Below the pieces are notes generated by a model. The model searched no databases and was not told the origin of the DNA. It saw only the letters and a list, made by a program, of their open reading frames with translations. DNA of 64,000 bases from Guadua angustifolia. Its lineage: Eukaryota > Streptophyta > Magnoliopsida > Poales > Poaceae. Shown piece by piece: positions 36,970-46,746 of this stretch (the stretch's first letter is position 1; every line of letters starts with the position of its first letter). The position numbers and the translations under genes are program-made. The stretch covers positions 40,842,466 through 40,906,465 of the forward strand of contig CM070512.1 in NCBI GenBank assembly GCA_036346375.1, given 5' to 3'.

Positions 36970-37654
36970 CGATGGCTCTTAAAGGATGGAGAAGATGGTA
37001 CATCCGGTATCGACCTAGAAGAGGTGCAGATGGGAGAATATGGGCATGGCCGAATGTCTTCCGTTGAGTCTTGCAAACCCTGAAGCCAATGAGCCCTTGG
37101 TGGCCTGACTGTTATTTTTGGTGAACACTCTCAATGTTTTCCTTTTAAAATCTTGGCCCCATCGGCCCAACCCTTTTAGATATAAGTGAGCTTTGTTGCC
37201 TTAGGCGGATGGAGATCGGATATCGGCTTTAGCGGCAAACCAAGACATAAGTTAATCCGATCAAAAGCGAAGGGTGGTCAAAGTACATTCAAAATAATAA
37301 CAAGGTTAATGGGCGATGTCGGACGAGAACATGACTTTTTGAACACAGCATGGTGGATCGGTTTCTCTTCGTGGAGCTTCTCTCGGGCCAACCCAGGTAT
37401 ATCAGTATGTGGCAGAGCAACTAATTGAAGGCCGTCGGCTCGCGCTCGGCAAGATGCTTCTTGGGTGTGTATCAAATGATGCATATTATCAGAAGTCGGC
37501 TTTTTTCTGGTTTTGCTTAGTTCATTGTCGGCAACATAGGTGGTCCGTTGTGGTTTATCCAGCTCTGGCTTTATAACATATTCAGCCGATCACTCATCTC
37601 CGAACCCCTGGAAGATTGACCTTCCCCATGAGGATTACCTGAAGGCACCTCTCC

Positions 37655-38413
37655 ATGATTCGAGCGATCGATCACTGGCGAAGATTGGCGATGTGTTCTA
37701 GTGGCGATCTGAAAATCACCCGGCCGATTTCAAGAAATACTTATCGTTTTCTTAAATTTGGACAAGCAGAGTTTTCGATCAGCGGACTTTTTCCCTTACG
37801 ATGTCTGGTAGATTTTCAATGGCCCTCCTTCCTCTATCTGGATGCTGATAGCTCTTCAATGCCAGCATCGACCATAGAGTTGTATCGGATTTTCATTTCT
37901 CCTTGCATCTTCCATGTCGGCTTAAACTCCCGTAATAGGACTTTTCAGCCTTCATACGAATTCTATCATCCTTCTGTGTATGCCCGCCAATTGGGTTTTG
38001 GCCAGGTAATACCTAGCTTCCCTCTCTTGGATCGTCTTCAACCAAGATCCAAGGTAAAGAATACCGTTCAAGCTGAATTACTTCTAACACTATCCGATGA
38101 ACTTCAAGTCACCTTCCTGCCACACTTCTTTTTAAACTCCCGCCGAGCCGGTAATTTTTCAACTTGGTGGGCACCTATATCGGAAGCCCTCTATTTGGAT
38201 CGTGCACCGTCGGCCATTATAGAGAAATTTTTACCAGACTTTCATGAGCCGATGGTAGTTTCTCCTAGCGACAGCAGTTCGAGCGAAGACAGCTCGGATT
38301 TTTCCAGCTCGTCGTGTTATACTAACTCGTCCGTAGCCGTAGAGGTATCGGCTTATTTCAAAACTTCCTACACCTGCAGATTTTTGTTTTGCTCCTATTT
38401 CTCAAATATTTAA
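37655..38413 (+). pseudogene. Antisense gene of the outer element, first part (plant-mobile-domain-like)
   Basis: A 252-residue plus-strand frame, antisense to the outer element's gag-pol. It contains ISGLFPLRCL, YRIFISPCIF and FYHPSVYARQLGFGQ, which resembles plant mobile (aminotransferase-like) domains and the extra proteins of Tat-lineage elements. It ends in a serine-rich acidic stretch. A donor near 38346 (gag|gtatcggc) and an acceptor near 38432 (ttctacag|gatg) indicate an intron. The following exon was split by nested element B at 38734; the gene resumes at 43872. The first exon probably starts further left, near 37190. It is interrupted, so no whole product is made. Confidence 0.55.
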
Positions 38414-38733
38414 ACACTTTGCCTTCTACAGGATGCTGCCACAGGAGATAGGGCTGTTATCAACCCATCGGCTAGTGGGCCCAAAGGAAGCAGCCTCATC
38501 GGTCAGCAGGCTTGACCAGCTATACTTACGGTAATCTCGGAGTGAAACAGCCCATCATTATCGTATATTGAGAAAGAAAAGCCCGATAAGTATTTTATTA
38601 CGTGCCATCGGTATTCTCGCTTCGTCCTTGCTTATCCTCGTGCTTTGTTTCCTTCGAGAAAAATCCAAGTCTACCAAGGTTCCAACCGATCAAGCCAAAA
38701 CGCATAAAGAACAAAGCGAAAGCTTCGCCTGCG

Positions 38734-39624
38734 TGATGAGGACATCACGACCAAGGATACAACCGCTGCCTTCTTCCCATCGATCGCTATTTCATCCCGA
38801 TCGTCTTTGTTTTCGACTTCTTAGTCTCTGATGCTTGGAGGCTTAACCAGAAGCAAGGCCTTTCCACCCACCTTTGCTGGACCAGTCGTCAAGGACATCC
38901 ACCAAGGACAGCCCACGCGCCAAGAAAGGCCCAAGAGAAAGCCCAATTCGTCGCCGAGTCCAGTTCGGCCATCCAGGAGCAGCAGTACTTCAAACGGTCA
39001 TAACTTGGGCTCCCGAACTCCGTTTTCAGCGTGCGACCACCCGTTTGAAAGGTATCAAGATAACCTTTCCAATGGATCTGGTACCAAGGCCAAATTCCTC
39101 CTAGAGCGATGGGAAATCACAGAACAATCTCACAGGACAGAACTCCCAAGTGCTGCGCCACCTTATTTTTGGGCCCATAGCCTATGTATGGTTAGGGTTG
39201 CATGGTGGCCGACCTTAGGGTGGTGGCCGACCCTAATTTGGGCGCCCCAAGTCTGGTTTCCACCCTATATAATGCCTCAGCCGTCATACGTTGTCGTTTA
39301 GGTTTTGTTTGTGTTTGGTAGACCCCGTGTGCGTCCCTCCTCGCGTTTGCGCGTGTCGACTAGACCGCCAGAAACGAAAACAGAACCTCAACTTGTTCCT
39401 TTTGATTTCAATACTATATTTTCAGATTGCTTCATGCTTTGTTCTTGCGGGTTCTCAAATTCTTGCAGGAATAATTGATCGTTTGGATCTTGTATCGTGT
39501 GGATTGGCATTGCGATTGTGAAGCTCCAGGCTTTGTTGGTAGGAAGCCCTTGATTCGGTGCCATCAACACCCCAAATCGGCGTATCATCATCTCACGAAA
39601 GATCGGGATCACCCGTCCCCATCA
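38734..39624 (+). repeat. 5' LTR of element B
   Basis: 891 bp. TATA-like ccctatataatgcc near 39263. Relative to the right LTR it lacks single C or G bases at several runs, for example gcctt against gcccctt and gaggctt against gagggctt. Confidence 0.9.
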
Positions 39625-39639
39625 AGTTGGTATCAGAGC

Positions 39640-41292
39640 TCAAGGTTGCTCGGTGAGATTTTCCCTCAATTTCGTTTTCTACCTAGAGTCCAGAAAATTG
39701 CCCCACAAAAATTAGTAGGTTGGTTTTTCCCTGTCCAAGCTAATTTGTGCCCTAACTTTTACTACTTGTCCTTGGTTTGTTGAATCGTCGGTTGCATAGT
39801 CGTGTCTTTCTTTGGTTTTAGAGTCTAGTCCCTTAGAGTTTCGAGTTCGAGTCACGTTTGTCCGCAGTTGCATTGAATTGGAGTTGTTCTCTGTTAGTAG
39901 ATCAGTTGCATTCAGATCGGGACTCATAGTGGTGGTTAGAGATCAGATTGGAGACGAGTTTGTTTACTTTGGTGCGGAGATTAGATTGGGTCGTGAACTT
40001 CCCTGATCTGTTTCCCAATCCGAGTGGTTTTCGGTGAACACCAAAGTAGGGAGAGTACCCCCCCCTTCAGAAGACTGCTCGCCCGAGTGCTCACCCATCG
40101 CGTGCGTGGTCGCTAGAGTGCTCGCCCATCGCATGCTCCAGTCGCCGAAAGTGCTCGCCATCGCCTCTGCAGTGCGTCGTGAGTGCTCGCCCTCATAAAT
40201 CTGGTCGCAGAGTGCTCGCCCTCTGCAAAATTAATTCGCTTAGAGTGCTTTCATGCACACGCTTTCATGAAAAATGATCGCCCATTGTTCAACAACTATT
40301 TTCTCTCTGTCTTGCAACAAATCGAGAAAAAAAAAAAAGGCAAGTGCAATATTCAAAAGCCGCACTAGATCAATTGCAAACCAAAGTTCGAGAGAGAGAG
40401 AGTATCTTTTAATTACCTTTATACCTGGTCAAAAAAAAAAGTGTGTGTCGTGAGAGTTGTTTGGAGTCCTTTTTGAGTCTCATTATTCGGTTTAGGGCTC
40501 CACACAAAAAAAAAAAGAGAAAAAAAATCAAAAAAAGGAGAGAGCCCTAGGCGCTTGCTTTGTGTGAGGACATTCTCATTGCATCTTTGTGGCATCGTTG
40601 GTGATTAGGCTCGCGTCTCTAGCACGGTCTAGCCTAGGACCAAGACCTTTATCTTGATTTTGAACGACTTTTCACACTTACTTTGGTTCGATGGTACTAG
40701 TTCCTCCTTTGCTACATATTATTGCTGTCAAGCTCCACCATCTTCTAACCACACGAGTTCGGAATTTGCAATCGCCACATCGAGGACTTGTAAGAACTTG
40801 GTAAAAGCTTGGCGTGTGTGAGGATTGCCACTTCATACCACCTAGTAGTTCATAGGAGCTATCATATCTGTGTGAAGTTTCTTTGTTTCTACTAACTATG
40901 GCAGGTATTCCAAGCAATCATGGGAACAACGTCGGTAGTGGGAGTGAACATGAGGACCGCCTCACGCCAAAAGAACGTATTTGGGTCACTCATTTCGAGA
41001 GGATGCACCATCAGCCTGAGATCTTGAACTCGTGACACTCTTGATGCGATTGAAGCGATTGGCACCTCTCATCGAACTTCAAGCACAGCTAGCACAACTT
41101 CTTCAAGGTCTTGGCCCCAACAATGGTGTCATTGTTCATGCTTTGGGTAACGCGCGCTCCACCGTTGTTCCTGTTCCTTCAAGCGGGGTGGATCAAGAGG
41201 AGAACAACTACGGCGCGACATCTTGAGGATGACTCTGTGGTAAATGTGAACAATGACCGACATCATAAATCGACTCATAATAACAGCAAGGT
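39640..41292 (+). other. Leader of element B with a tandem gagtgctcgcc repeat
   Basis: A long untranslated-looking leader. From about 40066 to 40246 the phrase agtgctcgccc recurs six times with a period near 30 bp. A-runs and (GA)n/(GT)n tracts follow at 40320-40450 and 40500-40540. A gag-like start (MAGIPSNHGNN) at 40899 runs 46 codons to a stop at 41034; the frame then shifts, so it may be the original gag N-terminus. Confidence 0.6.
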
Positions 41293-42216
41293 ATGGCTAG
41301 AAATCAACATGATCAAAGGGAAGAACGTGATGATTCTATGGCAAAAATGAAATTTACTATGCTTCCTTTTGATGGTACTTATAATCCTGATGCTTATCTA
41401 GATTGGGAGTTGGCGGTAGATCAAAAATTTTCTTGCTATGATTTCTCTGAGCGTAGAAGGGTGCATGCTGCCACTAGTGAATTTACTAGTTTTGCATCTA
41501 TTTGGTGGAAAGAACTTTGTAGAACCAACCGTGATGTACCTACAACTTGGGATGGGTTGAAGCGTGTCATGAGGGCTAGATTTGTTCCTACATACTATGC
41601 TCGTGACTTATTGAATAAAATGCAACGCTTTAATCAAGGTGATAAAACGGTTGAGGAATATTATCAGGAATTGCAAATTGGCATGTTGCGCTGTGGGATA
41701 GAAGAGGGTGAAGATGCAAAAATGGCTAGGTTTTTAGGTGGGCTTAACCGAGAGATACAGGATATACTTGATTATAAAGAATACAATTCTATCACTCGTT
41801 TGTACCATCTTGCTTTGAAAGCAGAAAGGGAAGTGCAGGGTCGACGATTGTCAACGCGAGGTACTTTTGGAGGCTCTTCCACATCCAAGTCGGTCCAGAT
41901 CCATTCCAAGGCATCCTCTTCCATCCCTGGACGTGTGCCTACACCCGCTGTTCCTATTACTTCGACACCATCACGCATTCCGGAGGCAAACAAGTCAGTC
42001 ACACTTCCAGCACCCGCCAAGAGTGCTTCCTCAGTTGCCTCCACCAGTCGGACGCGGGAAACACAATGCTTTCGGTGCAAAGGAATGGGGCATGTGATGC
42101 GAGACTGCCCTAATCAACGTGCTCTAATCATCCGAGAAAATGGTGAGTACACTAGTGCTAGTGACATTGATGAAAATGAATATGCTCTTGTTGCCACTAA
42201 CACCGCAGAGCCGTAG
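41293..42216 (+). CDS. gag polyprotein of element B (intact frame)
   Basis: 307 residues. Residues about 20-165 form a Gypsy gag/capsid domain (LPFDGTYNPDAYLDWELAV, IWWKELCR, RFVPTYYARDLL, VEEYYQEL, RFLGGLNREIQDILDYKEY). This pattern closely resembles gag of the centromeric CRM/CRR chromoviruses. A Ser/Pro-rich linker follows, then a CCHC zinc knuckle CFRCKGMGHVMRDC that would bind the RNA genome. The frame is uninterrupted, unlike the other retrotransposon genes here, so it may still be translatable. The start is uncertain because an upstream N-terminus at 40899 is out of frame. Confidence 0.85.
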   Translation: MARNQHDQREERDDSMAKMKFTMLPFDGTYNPDAYLDWELAVDQKFSCYDFSERRRVHAATSEFTSFASIWWKELCRTNRDVPTTWDGLKRVMRARFVPTYYARDLLNKMQRFNQGDKTVEEYYQELQIGMLRCGIEEGEDAKMARFLGGLNREIQDILDYKEYNSITRLYHLALKAEREVQGRRLSTRGTFGGSSTSKSVQIHSKASSSIPGRVPTPAVPITSTPSRIPEANKSVTLPAPAKSASSVASTSRTRETQCFRCKGMGHVMRDCPNQRALIIRENGEYTSASDIDENEYALVATNTAEP

Positions 42217-42339
42217 AAGAGATTATCACTTCGCCGCATCCAGAAATATCCGGCTCTTGTTGTCACATCGTGTACTTAACGCACTGACTTGCACACGATG
42301 AACAAAATCAACGCCATACTATCTTTCGGACAAGGTGTG

Positions 42340-42713
42340 TGGTGAATGAGCGCTGTTGTGCATGTCATTGTTGATGGAGGTAGTCGCAACAATCTTGCAG
42401 TGAAAACATGGTTGAGAAGCTTGGCTTGACCACAAATCCACTTTCTCAACCGTATGAAATTGAATGGCTCAATTCAAATGGTAAGGTTCGAGTAGCAAAA
42501 ACCGCTCGAGTACCTATCTCCATTGGTTCTTATCATGATAATGTTATTTGCGATATTGTACCCATGAATGCTTGCTCTCTTTTATTGGGTAGACCTTGGA
42601 TCTATGATATGGATGCTACACATCATGGTAGGACCAATGAGTATACTTTCATGTATAAGGGAAAGAAAATTATGTTGAAACCCATGAGCCCTACTGAATC
42701 GGAGAAACATTGA
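42340..42713 (+). pseudogene. Aspartic-protease-like region of element B
   Basis: Just before the frame at 42408 the sequence encodes VHVIVDGGSRNNLA, the D-G-G-S active-site box of chromovirus proteases, with a frame change after it. The frame 42408-42713 continues with VEKLGLTTNPLSQPYEIEWL, then SLLLGRPWIYDMDA, the second half of the fold. The break makes an active enzyme from this copy unlikely. Confidence 0.7.
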
Positions 42714-42744
42714 TGTTACAAGAGCTAAAAGAGAAAAGAAGAGA

Positions 42745-43296
42745 GTGAAATTGAGAAGTGTAGCTAGTAAATCAACCCTTGCAACTACACCAATTGCTCA
42801 AAAACCTGATCTTAAGTTGAAAGGTAAAGTATTGTTGGCTACAAAAGTTCTCTCACAAGATAACAAGGATAGTATAGAACCATTGCCATTATCTGTTGCT
42901 TTGTCTCCTGTTGTCACTAACCTTTTGCAGGAACATGGGAAGGAGTCGAGGACGACTCCAATTCAAGAAGGGGAGGATGATGAGGACATCACGACCAAGG
43001 ATACAACCGCTGCCCCTTCTTCCCCTACGATCGCTATTTCATCCCCGACCGTCGCTGTTTCGGCTACTTCGTCTACGATGCTTGGAGGGCTTAACCCAGA
43101 AGCAAGGCCTTTCCACCCACCTTTGCTGGACCAGTACGTCAAGGACATCCACCAAGGACAGCCCACGCACCAAGAAAGGCCCAAGAGAAAGCCCAATTGT
43201 CGCCGAGTCCAGTTCGGCCATCCAGGAGCAGCAGTACTTCAAACGGTCATAACTTGGGCTCCCGAACTCCGTTTTCAGCGTCGACCACCCGCTTGA
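42745..43296 (+). CDS. Post-protease linker frame of element B reading into the 3' LTR
   Basis: 183 codons starting at 42745. They cover the linker that in complete relatives leads into reverse transcriptase (LSVALSPVVTNLLQEH), then jump to an acidic stretch over the purine tract and on into the LTR (LGGLNPEARPFHPPLLD). In CRM-type elements the polyprotein is known to extend into the 3' LTR, so the read-through may be a relic. The junction near 42930 marks the deletion that removed RT-RH-IN. Confidence 0.55.
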   Translation: MKLRSVASKSTLATTPIAQKPDLKLKGKVLLATKVLSQDNKDSIEPLPLSVALSPVVTNLLQEHGKESRTTPIQEGEDDEDITTKDTTAAPSSPTIAISSPTVAVSATSSTMLGGLNPEARPFHPPLLDQYVKDIHQGQPTHQERPKRKPNCRRVQFGHPGAAVLQTVITWAPELRFQRRPPA

Positions 43297-43871
43297 AAGG
43301 TATCGAGATAACCTTTCCAATGGATCTGGTACCAAGGCTAAATTCTCCTGGAGCGATGGGAAATCACAGAACAATCTCACGGGACAGAACTCCCAGGTGC
43401 TGCGCCACCTTATTTTTGGGCCCATGGCCTATGTATGGTTAGGGTTGCATGGTGGCCGACCTTAGGGTGGTGGCCGACCCTAATTTGGGCGCCCAAGTCT
43501 GGTTTCCACCCTATATAATGCCTCGGCAGTCATACGTTGTCGCTAGGTTTTGTTTGTGTTTGGTAGACCCGTGTGCGCCCCTCCTCGCGTTTGCTGCGTG
43601 TCGACTAGACCGCCCGAACCGAGAAAACAGAACCTCAACTTATTCCTTTTGATTTCAATACTATATTTTCAGATTGCTTCATGCTTTGTTCTTGCGGGTT
43701 CTCGAATTCTTGCAGGAATAATTGATCGCTTGGATCTTGTATCCGTGTGGATTGGCATTGCGATTGTGAAGCTCCCGACATTGGTAGGAAGCCCTTGATT
43801 CGGTGCCATCAACACCCCCAAATCGACGTATCATCATCTCACCGAAAGATCGGGATCACCCGTCCCCATCA
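42978..43871 (+). repeat. 3' LTR of element B
   Basis: 894 bp, TGATG...CATCA. TATA-like box near 43509. It appears the less indel-affected of the pair. Confidence 0.9.
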
Positions 43872-43978
43872 GCCCGTCGGCCCTTAGTGAAGTAAGTATC
43901 ATACCACTTTTAAGTGCTCAACAGTTACCAATCCTTTTAAGTTACTAATTTTGTGATACTTCCTTTTTCACCCGACAG

Positions 43979-44985
43979 CATCAGCTCAAGTAGCTGGCAT
44001 TTTAACTGAGCTTCAAGGATCATTGGCCCAGCCGCTTGTGGCCTCAAAGTCTCCAGCTTCTCCGCTGCTTGCTCCATTGGCTATTCCCATACCCGATGCT
44101 GCTCCGGACGATTTGTCCAATCTTCTTGGGTTCACTCTGGATGAATTGGTTGACCCTGAGGTTATGGCAACAGACAACTACCCAGAAGACATCCGAAAAA
44201 TCCTCGATGTATCCATGAAGGCATCGGCTTCGGTGGTCAAATCGGCGCCCAACATGCAGGAGAAACTGAATCAGCTGTTTATGGAGATAACTCAGCCAGA
44301 GGCAGCCATCTTGGCCAACTGCCAGCCCATCCGTGATGCCATGGCAGCTGTTCAAGCCGATCTCCCTGCTGAAGCCATGAGCGCATTGCTTAATGTGTGC
44401 CATTTGGATGAGAAGAAAACGGAGGTCGACGCTGCTAATGCTAGAATTGCCCGGCGCCAAGCCCAGGAGGCCGACCAACGTCTTCTGGATAAGTTGATTG
44501 CTGAGGCCAAAGCCGAGAAGAAGAAATATGACGAAGCCGCGGCATCCTTCATGGCCGCCAAATCCTCTGCTCAAAAGTTGGAATTATCTAAAAAGCAGCT
44601 TGAAGAGGAGTTGGCAAAAGTGAACCAACAATTAGCCGATGCCCTTGCCACCTCCAGCGCGACGGCTTCTACTCTGAAGGAGCAGAAACAGAATATCGGC
44701 CAAGCCGTCGCTAAAGTTAAAGAACAATCGGCCAAGGTCGTCTTAGTGCCTGGAGATGCTAAGGCTGATGAAGACCTTGTGTATGGCATCACCGAGACTT
44801 TGGGCAAGGCCGCTGCAGCATTGTCGGGTCTAGGTGCTAGGCTTCCTGGATCGGACTGTAAATTTGTTGTTGTTGTTGTATTGAAACAGTACCCTTTTGC
44901 TTGTTGTACTTTTATAATCGGCTGTTTAACCGATTATTCTATCTTATCTAATCGGCTGTTTAAATTCTTTACATTGTACTTCTAA
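43979..44985 (+). CDS. Antisense gene of the outer element, last part (coiled-coil)
   Basis: Open from a splice acceptor near 43978 (cacccgacag). The preceding exon fragment 43872-43890 ends at donor gaa|gtaagt. The product is helical and charged: an N-terminal Pro/Ala part (SPLLAPLAIPIPDAAPDD), LLGFTLDELVDPEVMA, then a long coiled-coil region (KLELSKKQLEEELAKVNQQL) and a closing GITETLGKAAAALSGLGARL. A (GTT)n tract follows at 44867. Together with 37655-38413 it forms the spliced antisense gene typical of Tat-like elements. It is not a host gene, as it lies between integrase and 3' LTR. Function unknown. Confidence 0.6.
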
Positions 44986-45174
44986 TTACGCACCGATCCA
45001 AACGCTAGGATAGTACCGCTTTAGATATTTTCCGTTAATCGCCTTTGGTAACACCAATCCTTCAAGTGTTTCGAGTATATACGCATTTCCACCAATAAAC
45101 CGCTTTACTTTATACGGTCCTTCCCAGGTAGGTGACCATTTGCCGAATCGATTATCCTTAGAGCCGATCGGCAA
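44986..45174 (-). CDS. Integrase C-terminal part, outer element
   Basis: 62 codons with GKWSPTWEGPYKV and AINGKYLKRYYPS, the usual C-terminal module of Gypsy integrases that contacts target DNA. It abuts, on the opposite strand, the end of the antisense gene at 44985. A frame break separates it from the core frame. Confidence 0.8.
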   Translation of the reverse strand: MPIGSKDNRFGKWSPTWEGPYKVKRFIGGNAYILETLEGLVLPKAINGKYLKRYYPSVWIGA

Positions 45175-45188
45175 TATTGTCTTCCAAA

Positions 45189-45878
45189 CTAAATCGGCTT
45201 CGCTGAAGGACTTTGCACGACTTTTTTATTATATGCTCTTGCAACTCTTTCTTTATTCTTTTTAAGCCGATTTAAAGTAACCAGCCTTAGCTCTGCCAAG
45301 TCGTCCAAGTTATGCAGCATCAATTCTTTGTATTCATCAGCCGATAGGTTATTCTGCCTTGCTACTCGCATCGACTCAATATTTATTTCTACGGGCAACA
45401 CGGCCTCCTGGCCATATACCAACTGGTATGGTGATAATTTAGTCGATCCGTGAAACGCTAACCGATAAGCCCACAAAGATTCCGATAGTGTAGAGTGCCA
45501 AGTTCGAGGCTTTTCATCAATTTTTCGTTTAATCAGCTTGATCAAAGTTTTGTTAGACGACTCGGCTTGTCCATTGGCTTGAGCGTAATATGGCGATGAG
45601 TTGAGCAATCTGATACCCAGGCTCTCTACGAAGCTTTTAAAATCGTTAGACATGAACACGGTTCCTTGATCGGTTGTGATAGTCTGAGGGATACCGAATC
45701 GATGGATAATGTGTTCATTAACAAAGCCGATAGCTTCTACACTGGTGACCTTTTTAAGCGGAACGGCCTCAACCCATTTCGAAAAATAGTCTGTGGCTGC
45801 GAGGATGAATTTGTGGCCTTTGCTTGACGCTGGGAATATTTGGCCGATTACATCTATCCCCATCCTCTGAACGGCCAT
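45189..45878 (-). CDS. Integrase catalytic core, outer element
   Basis: 229 codons with a complete catalytic triad: Asp9 (GIDVIG), Asp70 (TTDQGT) and Glu106 (NGQAESSN), with the canonical 35-residue gap between the last two. The familiar FSKWVEAVPLK and RFGIPQTITTDQG phrases support a Ty3/Gypsy integrase (rve domain), which inserts the cDNA copy into the genome. It overlaps the RNase H/zinc-finger frame by a few codons in another frame, so the polyprotein is broken near 45870. Confidence 0.9.
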   Translation of the reverse strand: MAVQRMGIDVIGQIFPASSKGHKFILAATDYFSKWVEAVPLKKVTSVEAIGFVNEHIIHRFGIPQTITTDQGTVFMSNDFKSFVESLGIRLLNSSPYYAQANGQAESSNKTLIKLIKRKIDEKPRTWHSTLSESLWAYRLAFHGSTKLSPYQLVYGQEAVLPVEINIESMRVARQNNLSADEYKELMLHNLDDLAELRLVTLNRLKKNKERVARAYNKKVVQSPSAKPI

Positions 45879-46717
45879 GGCTTAATAATCGGGTATAAAG
45901 CCGATGCTGGTGCAAGTTGCACACTCCCAAACTTTTGACAAGTTTGACATCCCTTGTAATACTTGAAACAATCTTCCAACATTGTCGGCCAAAAATACTC
46001 GGTTCGTCTTAGGATCCATTTCATTTTGTGAGCCGACTGATGTGCTCCGCAGATTCCTTCATGAACTTCACCCATAACTACCTTTGCTTCTTCATCGCCT
46101 AGACACCGCAGAAGTAATCCTTCCAATGTCTGATAGTATAATTCTCCTTCTAGCATAACATACTTCAGTGCTTTTTGACGAATTTTTCGCGCAGTAGGTT
46201 TGGATGGGTCCATCAGGTAAGCTTTTATTTCTGTTCTTCGATCGTCATTAGTGACGCATAGCACTGCTTTGTTGATCAAATCAAACGCTTTATATTGGCT
46301 GTATTCCTTATAGCCTGAAGCGGCCTGAGCCAATGTGTTGGCCTTGTCGTTCATTTCCCTGGGCACATGGCTGATGCAGAATGATGTAAAAGTGTTGATG
46401 ACATTGAGACAATTCTGCAGATACTTTGATAGTACCTCATCGTTGCATTTAAACTCCCCTTTAATTTGTTGCACTACCAGCAATGAGTCACCATATGCTT
46501 TCACATTATTTGCCCCGATATTGTCTATCAACTGCAGCCCTTTGAGCAATGCCTCATATTCGGCTTGGTTATTAGAGCATCGGCTTGTAAGCCGATATGC
46601 AAACTCGATATTATGTCCTTTTGGTGAAATTAGCACAATACCTATTCCACTCCCCTCTTGACAAACTGACCTATCAAAATATAGTTGCCATGGGGCTACA
46701 TCGACTATTCCTGCCAT
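45854..46717 (-). CDS. RNase H and integrase zinc-binding region, outer element
   Basis: 287 codons. The N-terminal RNase H shows all four acidic residues: Asp15 (LYFDRS), Glu53 (NNQAEYEAL), Asp77 (AYGDS) and Asp124 (HVPREMNDKAN). Near residues 215-265 an H-H-C-C zinc module (HEGICGAHQSAHK ... CFKYYKGCQTCQKF) begins the integrase. RNase H removes the RNA strand during reverse transcription. One unusual feature is Arg after the first catalytic Asp, where Gly is usual. Confidence 0.9.
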   Translation of the reverse strand: MAGIVDVAPWQLYFDRSVCQEGSGIGIVLISPKGHNIEFAYRLTSRCSNNQAEYEALLKGLQLIDNIGANNVKAYGDSLLVVQQIKGEFKCNDEVLSKYLQNCLNVINTFTSFCISHVPREMNDKANTLAQAASGYKEYSQYKAFDLINKAVLCVTNDDRRTEIKAYLMDPSKPTARKIRQKALKYVMLEGELYYQTLEGLLLRCLGDEEAKVVMGEVHEGICGAHQSAHKMKWILRRTEYFWPTMLEDCFKYYKGCQTCQKFGSVQLAPASALYPIIKPWPFRGWG

Positions 46718-46746
46718 GGTATCATATCCAGTTATGAAATCGGCTA

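Larger units (their letters stand above)
38734..43871 (+). mobile_element. Nested element B: gag-only, CRM/CRR-like Gypsy retrotransposon
   Basis: The LTRs (38734-39624 and 42978-43871) start TGATGAGGACATC and end CCCCATCA. The primer site tggtatcagagc (39628-39639, matching initiator tRNA-Met usage) follows the left LTR, and the purine tract gaaggggagga precedes the right one. The only proteins are gag and a protease-like piece. RT, RNase H and integrase are absent, so the element is non-autonomous. The gag and the TGATG-type LTR resemble centromeric chromoviruses. The flanks (ctgcg left, gcccg right) do not form a perfect duplication. Confidence 0.85.

Noticed and set aside
41772..42080. 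102-codon minus-strand frame
   Set aside because: It is a shadow of the intact gag frame of element B.
38729..43876. Exact target duplication for element B
   Set aside because: Flanks ctgcg and gcccg do not match; a mutated duplication or sequencing error is possible but not shown.
43979..44985. Host coiled-coil gene
   Set aside because: Its position between integrase and 3' LTR, antisense to gag-pol, and its split by element B mark it as part of the retrotransposon.
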